A stretch of DNA of 64,000 nt from Oscillospiraceae bacterium (GTDB lineage Bacteria > Bacillota > Clostridia > Oscillospirales > Oscillospiraceae): contig JAFRQP010000020.1 of the NCBI GenBank assembly GCA_017428565.1, positions 18,516-82,515 on the forward strand, read 5' to 3'. Positions 58,878 to 64,000 of the stretch are shown here, one piece after another. Below the pieces are notes generated by a model. The model saw only the letters and a list, made by a program, of their open reading frames with translations. It did not search any database and was not told the DNA's origin. Position 1 is the stretch's first letter, and each line of letters starts with the position of its first letter. A program made the position numbers and the translations under genes.

Positions 58878-60053
58878 TCAGTCCTTCAGCAGGATCCGGG
58901 CGGCGATGTCCACTGCCTCGTCGATGAGGGCCTCGGTGTGGGTGGCCATGTAGCTGGTGCGCAGCAGGCACTCGCCCGGGGCGCAGGCGGGGGGCAGCAC
59001 GGGGTTTACATAGAGTCCCGCGTCGTAGAGCTCCCGGTTCTTCTCCAGGGTGCGGAGCTGCTCATAGGTGTAGATGGGCACGATGGGCGTATCGTCCGAC
59101 TCCCGGATGGGGATGCCGGCGGCCTTCAGCTTCCCCCGGGCGTAGCGGGCCAGCTCCAGCAGACGCCGGGGCCGCTCGGGATGGGCCTTCAGATAGCGCA
59201 GGGCCGCCAGGGCCGCCGCGCAGGCGGCGGGCGGGATGGAGGCGGAGAAGATGAAGGGGCGGGAGTTGTGGCGCACGTAGTCGCAGACCTGCTCGGAGGC
59301 CGCCATATAGCCGCCCAGGCTGGCCAGGGACTTGGAGAAGGTGCCCATGATGACGTCCACCTTGTCCTCCAGGCCGAAGTAGCTGGCGGTGCCCCGGCCG
59401 CCCTCGCCGATGACGCCCAGACCGTGGGCGTCGTCCACCATGACGCGGGCGCCGTACTTCTCCGCCAGAGCGCAGATCTCCGGGAGCCTGGCGATGTCGC
59501 CGCCCATGGAGAAGACGCCGTCGGTGACGATGAGGCGGCCCGCCTCGTCGGGCACGCGGGAGAGCAGCTTTTCCAGCTCCTCCATATCGTTGTGGCGGTA
59601 GCGCAGCATCTTGCCGTAGGAGAGCTTGCAGCCGTCATAGATGCTGGCGTGGTTTTCCCGGTCGCAGATCACATAGTCGCCCCGGCCCACCAGGGCGCTG
59701 ATGATGCCCAGGTTCGACTGGAAGCCGGTGGAGAAGGTGACGGCGTCCTCCATGTGCACGAAGTCCGCCAGCTCCCGCTCCAGCTCCAGATGCATCGCCA
59801 GGGTGCCGTTGAGGAAACGGGAGCCGGAGCAGCCGCTGCCGTACTGCTCAAAGGCGCGGATGCCGGCCTCCACCACCGAGGGCTCCGTGGTAAGGCCCAG
59901 GTAGTTGTTGGAGCCCAGCATGATGCGGCGCTTGCCCTCCATGACGACCTCCACATCCTGCCGGGATTCCAGAGCGTGAAAATAGGGATAGATCCCCAGG
60001 GCCCGGGTCTCGTTTGCCAGGGTGTAGTTTCTGCATTTTTCAAAAATGTCCAT
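58878..60053 (-). CDS. Alpha-oxoamine synthase family PLP enzyme (KBL/BioF/SPT-like)
   Basis: The 391-residue fold-type I PLP enzyme has GSNNYLGL near residue 45, CSGSRFLNG (SGSGGSR-like), DDAHGLGVIG and the PLP lysine in GTFSKSLASLGG (about 236). The family condenses acyl-CoA with an amino acid: 2-amino-3-ketobutyrate CoA ligase, 8-amino-7-oxononanoate synthase or serine palmitoyltransferase. Neither biotin genes nor threonine dehydrogenase are adjacent; a PAP2 phosphatase gene lies upstream. ATG 60053 follows GAGGATC. The exact member is open. Confidence 0.87.
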   Translation of the reverse strand: MDIFEKCRNYTLANETRALGIYPYFHALESRQDVEVVMEGKRRIMLGSNNYLGLTTEPSVVEAGIRAFEQYGSGCSGSRFLNGTLAMHLELERELADFVHMEDAVTFSTGFQSNLGIISALVGRGDYVICDRENHASIYDGCKLSYGKMLRYRHNDMEELEKLLSRVPDEAGRLIVTDGVFSMGGDIARLPEICALAEKYGARVMVDDAHGLGVIGEGGRGTASYFGLEDKVDVIMGTFSKSLASLGGYMAASEQVCDYVRHNSRPFIFSASIPPAACAAALAALRYLKAHPERPRRLLELARYARGKLKAAGIPIRESDDTPIVPIYTYEQLRTLEKNRELYDAGLYVNPVLPPACAPGECLLRTSYMATHTEALIDEAVDIAARILLKD

Positions 60054-60101
60054 ATCGACAGATCCTCCAGAGAGAGTCCAAATCCTTAAAAAGATAGAAG
60101 T

Positions 60102-60131
60102 AATATACCAGCATAGGGCATTTTTTGTCAA
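60102..60131 (-). promoter_or_regulatory. Promoter of the oxoamine synthase gene
   Basis: On the minus strand TTGACA, 18 bases, TATATT, 49 bases before the start codon. Confidence 0.8.
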
Positions 60132-60159
60132 TCGCTCTCCGCGGATTCTCCCATTTGAC

Positions 60160-60201
60160 AAAAAACGACCTGCCCGAGGGGGTGTTTCGGGCAGATCGTG
60201 G
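60160..60201 (-). terminator. Terminator of the PAP2 gene
   Basis: CCACGATCTGCCCGA / TCGGGCAGGTCGT hairpin followed on the minus strand by TTTTTTG. Confidence 0.87.
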
Positions 60202-60207
60202 GGATAA

Positions 60208-60975
60208 TCACGAAAGGGGAGGGCTCTCCGGCGCGGCGACGGCGGCTTTTTTCCGCCGGAACAGCTTTTTCCAGGGGACATAGACCGGCAGATAGGAGAG
60301 CAGCACCACGGGCAGGGCGCCGACCACGTCCAGGAAGGAGTGCTGCTTGGTGAAGCACACGGAGGCGCAGATCACCAGCTGCAGCAGGATGAAGAGCAGG
60401 GAGAAAAGCCAGTGCCGGCGGAGCTTGCGGGAGTGCAGCACGGCGGCCACCATGCCCAGCGCCACCGCCACATGCTCCGAGGGGAAGGCGTTGCGGGGCG
60501 GGTCGGTGAAGTAGATAAAGCTCAGCATCCAGGTGAACAGGTTCTTCCGGGGCATAGCCGCGTAATTGTCTGCGATGGACGCCGGCCAGCCCACGGCCTC
60601 CTGCACCGGGCGGCCGGGGAAGTAGTTGGGATAGATCATAAAGACCGCGCCGGCGATCAGGATATTCACGATCATGAACCACATGAACTTGCGGAAGGAG
60701 GGGACGTCGTAGAGCAGGGTGAAGAGCACGATGAACGCGCCGCAGAGGAACCACAGCTCATAGGGGACCACAAAGGCCTCCAGAAAGGGGATCTTGTCGT
60801 CCAGCGCGCAGTAGATCGGGTGGTATTCCCAGGGGAGGCGGCCGGAGATGGTGAAAAAGGCCAGCTCCAGCGGCCAGTACAGCAGCAGGAGCAGGTGCCG
60901 GTATTCCGGCCGCATGATATCGCGGGGGTGATGGAGCAGATCCCAATACTCCCGCCAGGAGATTTCTTCTTTCAT
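60208..60975 (-). CDS. PAP2-superfamily membrane phosphatase
   Basis: The 255-residue protein has six likely membrane helices and PAP2 motifs: PRNAFPSEHVAVALG (PSGH-like motif with the catalytic His) and FTKQHSFLDVVGA (SRxxxxHxxxD-like). These enzymes dephosphorylate lipid phosphates such as undecaprenyl diphosphate or phosphatidate, or act in inositol-phospholipid transfer. ATG 60975 follows AAGGA; the upstream spacer is repeat-rich. It precedes the oxoamine synthase gene on the same strand but has its own terminator. Confidence 0.87.
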   Translation of the reverse strand: MKEEISWREYWDLLHHPRDIMRPEYRHLLLLLYWPLELAFFTISGRLPWEYHPIYCALDDKIPFLEAFVVPYELWFLCGAFIVLFTLLYDVPSFRKFMWFMIVNILIAGAVFMIYPNYFPGRPVQEAVGWPASIADNYAAMPRKNLFTWMLSFIYFTDPPRNAFPSEHVAVALGMVAAVLHSRKLRRHWLFSLLFILLQLVICASVCFTKQHSFLDVVGALPVVLLSYLPVYVPWKKLFRRKKAAVAAPESPPLS

Positions 60976-61333
60976 TTACAAATAAATCCTTCCTTGTAGG
61001 CTCCCCTGCCTCAGGGGAGCTGGCACGGCGCGTCTCACGCAAGCGCCGTGACTGAGGGGGTTCCTTCCTTATAGGCTCCCCTGAAAGGGGAGCTGGCGCG
61101 AAGCGCCTGAGGGGTTTCCTTCCTTGTAGGCTCCCCCTCCGGGGAAATTGCGGCTTCGCGCCGCCGGTGGCGGAAGAAGCGAAGCCGGAATTACCGCAGC
61201 GGTCGAAAAACGCAAGCAAACGAATGTGCGCAGCGTTTTTCGGGCACCGCAAGGCGGACGCTGTCCGCGAAGCAGACTGAGGGGGTGTCGGTCTTGGGGG
61301 ATCCGGCGTCCCGCAAAAAGCCCGATAATACCG
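60976..61333. other. Gene-free repeat-rich spacer
   Basis: No gene is present. It contains several CTTGTAGGCTCCCC-type units with GGGGAGCTGGC and GCGCTTCG/GCGTCTCACGC words, and the inverted repeat copy at 61194-61255. Confidence 0.8.
61194..61255. repeat. Interspersed repeat with hairpin potential, copy 2 (inverted)
   Basis: Reverse complement of 13151-13213 with only a few changes (starts CCGCAGCGGTCGAAAAACGC). Confidence 0.85.
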
Positions 61334-61361
61334 AAAAAGCCCGTCGTTTCAGACGACAGGC
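61334..61361 (-). terminator. Terminator of rpmB
   Basis: GCCTGTCGTCTGAAACGACGGGC on the minus strand followed by TTTTT, about 20 bases past the stop. Confidence 0.87.
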
Positions 61362-61382
61362 TTGTTTCGGGTAATCAGATAA

Positions 61383-61571
61383 TTACACAGCGCGGGTGAC
61401 CTTGCCGCTGCGCAGGCAGCGAGTGCAGACGTAAACATGCTTGGGAGAACCGTCCACGATGGCCTTGACGCGCTTCACGTTCGGCTTCCAAGTACGGTTG
61501 GAGCGTCTGTGAGAATGGCTGACCTTGATCCCGAAGGCCACGTCCTTGTCGCAGAACTGGCACTTTGCCAT
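61383..61571 (-). CDS. rpmB: 50S ribosomal protein bL28
   Basis: The 62 residues match bL28: MAKCQFCDKDVAFGIKVSHSHRRSNRTWKPN, then VYVCTRCLRSGKVTRAV. The CxxC pairs (4/7 and near 37/40) mark the zinc-binding (C+) form. ATG 61571 follows GGAGG; the ATG four codons upstream lacks a ribosome binding site. It has its own promoter and terminator. Confidence 0.97.
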   Translation of the reverse strand: MAKCQFCDKDVAFGIKVSHSHRRSNRTWKPNVKRVKAIVDGSPKHVYVCTRCLRSGKVTRAV

Positions 61572-61629
61572 AAGTTGAAGCACCTCCTTGCTTGTGTTTA
61601 CTGCTTTCAGCCCGAAAGACAGCTTTTAC

Positions 61630-61658
61630 ATAATAGCAGAGGTCCCGGGCAAATGCAA
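61630..61658 (-). promoter_or_regulatory. Promoter of rpmB
   Basis: On the minus strand TTGCAT, 17 bases, TATTAT, with an extended TG before the -10 box. Confidence 0.75.
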
Positions 61659-61829
61659 GAAAAATTTTTGCATTTTTTGCATTTTTCTTCCCGCCGGGGG
61701 AGGATCCGGGCTTCCCGCGAAAAAAACCGTGCGTTTTTTCCGCGGCTGTGGTATTCTGAGGATGGGCGGCGAAGGGCCCGACGCCCCTGCCCGACGACGC
61801 AGCACGCCGCTCGATTTGAGGTGAAGCCT

Positions 61830-62504
61830 GTGAGACTTCTGTATGCCGAAGATGAAAAATCCCTGGCCAGGGCCGTTTCGGCCATCCTGGTCAAGAACAA
61901 CTATTCCGTGGACCTGGTGTCCGACGGGCTCAGCGCCCTGGACTATCTGGAGACGGGGAACTATGACGGCGCGATCCTGGACGTGATGATGCCGAAGCTG
62001 GACGGCTTTGAGGTGCTGCGCAGGATGCGCGCCCGGGGCGACGGCACCCCGGTGCTGCTGCTCACCGCCAGAGCCGAGGTCGACGACCGGGTGACCGGGC
62101 TGGACAGCGGCGCCAACGACTATCTGACCAAGCCCTTTGACATGAAGGAGCTGCTGGCCCGGATCCGGGCCATGACCCGGGTGCATTCCGTCCAGGCGGA
62201 CAAGACCCTCTCCTTCGGGCAGGTCACGCTGGACTGCGCCGGCTACGAGCTGCGGGGCCCCGGCGGCGGCACGAAGCTGGCCGGCAAGGAGTTCCAGATG
62301 ATGGAGATGCTGATGCGCAATCCCGGAAAGCTCATCTCCACCGAGAGCTTTATGGACCGCATCTGGGGCTTTGACAGCGAGGCGGAGCTGAACATCGTGT
62401 GGGTGTATATCTCCGCGCTGCGCAAGAGGCTGAAGGGGATCGGCGCGGACGTGGAGATCAAAGCCCGGCGGGGCCTGGGCTATTATCTGGAGGTGCAGCC
62501 ATGA
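61830..62504 (+). CDS. OmpR/PhoB-type response regulator
   Basis: The 224-residue regulator has a receiver domain (about 1-115) with DE near residue 8, the phospho-acceptor in ILDVMMPKLDG (Asp about 51) and KPFD (Lys about 101). A winged-helix DNA-binding domain follows (about 128-222; FQMMEMLMRNPGKLISTESFMDRIWG, YISALRKRLKGIG). The GTG at 61830 has GAGGTG six bases upstream. A TGGTATTCT extended -10 element lies near 61749. It overlaps the kinase gene (ATGA). Confidence 0.93.
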   Translation: MRLLYAEDEKSLARAVSAILVKNNYSVDLVSDGLSALDYLETGNYDGAILDVMMPKLDGFEVLRRMRARGDGTPVLLLTARAEVDDRVTGLDSGANDYLTKPFDMKELLARIRAMTRVHSVQADKTLSFGQVTLDCAGYELRGPGGGTKLAGKEFQMMEMLMRNPGKLISTESFMDRIWGFDSEAELNIVWVYISALRKRLKGIGADVEIKARRGLGYYLEVQP

Positions 62505-63820
62505 TCCGTAAGCTCCGGAAAAAGTTCGTCTCCGCCGCCGTCGCCGCGGTCTTCCTGGTCCTGCTGGTGCTGATCGGCGCGATCAACGTGCTCAACTACC
62601 GGGGCCTTGCGGCGAACGCGGACGCTACGCTGCAGATCCTGGCGGAAAACCGGGGGGCCTTTCCCCGGCAGATGTTCCGGGAGCAGGACGTCCCGCCCGA
62701 GCCGGAGCTCCCGCCCGCCGAGGGGCAGGACGCCCCGCCGGAGCTCCCGCCCGTCGAGGGGCAGGACGGCGGCCCCTTTGACCAGCGGCGCGGCGGCAGC
62801 GGCGAGCTGGCCTATCAGTCCCGCTATTTCACGGCCTGCTTCGGCGCCGAGGGCGCCCTCACCCGGCTCAATCTGGACAATCTGGCCTCCATGAGCGAGG
62901 AGGAGGCCGCCGCCCTGGCCGAGGAAATGTACGCGGCGGGGAAGGAAAAGGGCTTTTGCGGGGATTACCGCTTCCGCCGCACGGTTCTGGACGGGGAGAC
63001 CATGCTGCTCTTCCTCAACTGCGAGCGGGAGCTTGCCACCTTCCGCGACTTTCTGCTTGCCAGCGTCGGCATCTCTCTCTCCGGGACCCTGGCGGTCTTC
63101 CTGCTCCTGCTGCTCTTTTCCGGGCGGATCGTGCGCCCCATCGCCGAGAGCTATGAGAAGCAGAAGCGCTTCATCACCGACGCCGGACACGAGCTGAAAA
63201 CCCCCATCACCATCATCCGGGCGGACGCGGATGTGCTGCAGGCCGAGCTGGAGGAGGAAAACGAGTGGATCGCGGACATCCGCAGACAGACAGGCAGGCT
63301 TGCGGAGCTCACCTCCGACCTGATCTATCTCTCCCGGATGGAGGAGGAGAACGCCGTGCTGCAGATGCAGGAATTCTCCCTCTCCGAGCTTGTGGACGAG
63401 ACGGCCCGCTCCTTCCAGGCCCTGGCGCGGACGAAGAACCGGCGCTTTTCCGCCTCCGTCGCCCCCGGGCTGCGGGTGAACGGCGATGAAAAGGCCCTGG
63501 CCAAGCTGGTCTCCATCCTGCTGGACAACGCCATGAAGTATTCCCCGGAGGAGGGGAGCGTGGAGCTCAGCCTGGAGCAGAGAGGCAAAAGCGCCCGGCT
63601 CACCGTCCGCAACACCACGGCGCCCATGGAGAAGGGGAACGCGGAGCGGCTGTTCCGGCGCTTTGCCAGGGAGGACAGCTCCCGCAATTCCGAGTCCGGC
63701 GGCTTCGGTCTGGGCCTGGCGATTGCCAAGGCCGTGACGGAGGCCCACAAGGGCCGGATCCGGGCCGAGTCCGAGGACGGCCTCTCCCTGACCGTGACGG
63801 CGGCGCTGCCGCTGAGCTGA
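62501..63820 (+). CDS. Sensor histidine kinase
   Basis: The 439-residue protein has a first membrane helix (about 9-31), an external domain of about 150 residues with a Pro/Glu repeat (PPEPELPPAEGQDAPPELPP), a second helix (about 190-210) and a HisKA domain with the phospho-acceptor in DAGHELKTPITII (about 227-239). An ATPase domain follows with N box LLDNAMKYSPEE and G box GGFGLGLAIAK. ATG 62501 overlaps the response regulator stop. The pair forms a two-component system; the ligand is unknown. Confidence 0.94.
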   Translation: MIRKLRKKFVSAAVAAVFLVLLVLIGAINVLNYRGLAANADATLQILAENRGAFPRQMFREQDVPPEPELPPAEGQDAPPELPPVEGQDGGPFDQRRGGSGELAYQSRYFTACFGAEGALTRLNLDNLASMSEEEAAALAEEMYAAGKEKGFCGDYRFRRTVLDGETMLLFLNCERELATFRDFLLASVGISLSGTLAVFLLLLLFSGRIVRPIAESYEKQKRFITDAGHELKTPITIIRADADVLQAELEEENEWIADIRRQTGRLAELTSDLIYLSRMEEENAVLQMQEFSLSELVDETARSFQALARTKNRRFSASVAPGLRVNGDEKALAKLVSILLDNAMKYSPEEGSVELSLEQRGKSARLTVRNTTAPMEKGNAERLFRRFAREDSSRNSESGGFGLGLAIAKAVTEAHKGRIRAESEDGLSLTVTAALPLS

Positions 63821-63845
63821 ACCCGGAGGAAAACAGAATACGAAA

Positions 63846-63875
63846 CAACGGGACCCGAATCCTCGGGTCCCGTTG
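63846..63875 (+). terminator. Bidirectional terminator after the histidine kinase gene
   Basis: CAACGGGACCCGA / TCGGGTCCCGTTG with a 4-base loop, between convergent genes. Confidence 0.85.
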
Positions 63876-63915
63876 CTGTTGTCTGTTGACTTGTGTCTGT
63901 TGTCCGGCTCGGGCG

Positions 63916-64000
63916 TCAGCGCCGTCCGCCTGGCCCGCCGCCCGGTCCGCCGCCGAAGCCGCCGCCGGGCCCGCCGCCGAAGCCGCCGGGGCCGCCGCCC
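63916..64000 (-). CDS. Gly/Pro/Phe-rich C-terminus of a protein entering from the right (partial)
   Basis: Only the last 27 residues are visible: repeats of GGGPGG and GGGFGG ending in GGRR and a TGA stop at 63916. Such tails occur on surface or secreted proteins. The main domain is outside the window, so no function can be given. It is supported by the frame, the low-complexity periodicity and the terminator just downstream. Confidence 0.5.
   Translation of the reverse strand, partial: GGGPGGFGGGPGGGFGGGPGGGPGGRR

Overview
The window looks like a chromosomal segment of a GC-rich, anaerobic, endospore-forming member of the Clostridia, probably Oscillospiraceae-like. The reasons are the sporulation genes sigG and spmA/spmB, an rplJ-rplL operon with an L10 leader RNA, RNase Y, four-cysteine ribosomal protein bL28, a 2[4Fe-4S] ferredoxin, Fe-S aldo/keto reductases and the absence of respiratory genes. 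The family-level placement is inference. No tRNA, rRNA, CRISPR array, integrase or transposase was seen.

Layout. 1-9976: an ECF sigma factor with its membrane partner, a DivIVA-like protein, a MATE pump, rplJ-rplL, sigG, spmA-spmB, an AbrB-type regulator, a HAD phosphatase and a TrmN6-like methyltransferase. 10020-22526: ferredoxin, a ClpC that lacks its middle domain, a secreted protein with LprI-like repeats, RNase Y behind a long structured leader, and two membrane-anchored alpha/beta hydrolases around a MarR regulator. 22599-23306: a low-molecular-weight protein tyrosine phosphatase fused to a barstar domain.

23276-43758: a 20-kb accessory block bracketed by a 182-bp direct repeat. It holds a second ECF sigma/anti-sigma pair, an Fe-S aldo/keto reductase with an acetyltransferase and a flavin reductase under an AraC regulator, a YefM/ParE-type toxin-antitoxin pair, and a large Amadori-product (fructosamine) locus. 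That locus contains a FrlB-like deglycase, two FrlD-like kinases, three FrlC-like epimerases, a Dcu-family transporter, an amidohydrolase, a YjbQ protein and a cupin-like protein. A divergent arm carries a GntR regulator, a BtpA-like protein, an FGGY kinase, a HAD phosphatase and another Fe-S aldo/keto reductase. A TTTGTATTG-like motif recurs at the promoters of both arms.

44565-51411: a compact set that fits the sulfo-transketolase route of sulfoquinovose breakdown. It has an L-fucose-isomerase-fold isomerase, split transketolase, an RpiB-like isomerase, an iron-dependent alcohol dehydrogenase, an EamA exporter and a DUF4867-like protein. The predicted end product is isethionate.

51473-64000: an M6-type lipoprotein protease and a GH13 enzyme, then a candidate peptide-modification pair (a YGPP-repeat lipoprotein-like peptide next to a radical SAM/SPASM enzyme), a DUF4173-like membrane protein, an XRE regulator with a DUF2975 protein, a PAP2 phosphatase with an alpha-oxoamine synthase, rpmB, and a two-component system. 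Several families of intergenic repeats are scattered between the genes.
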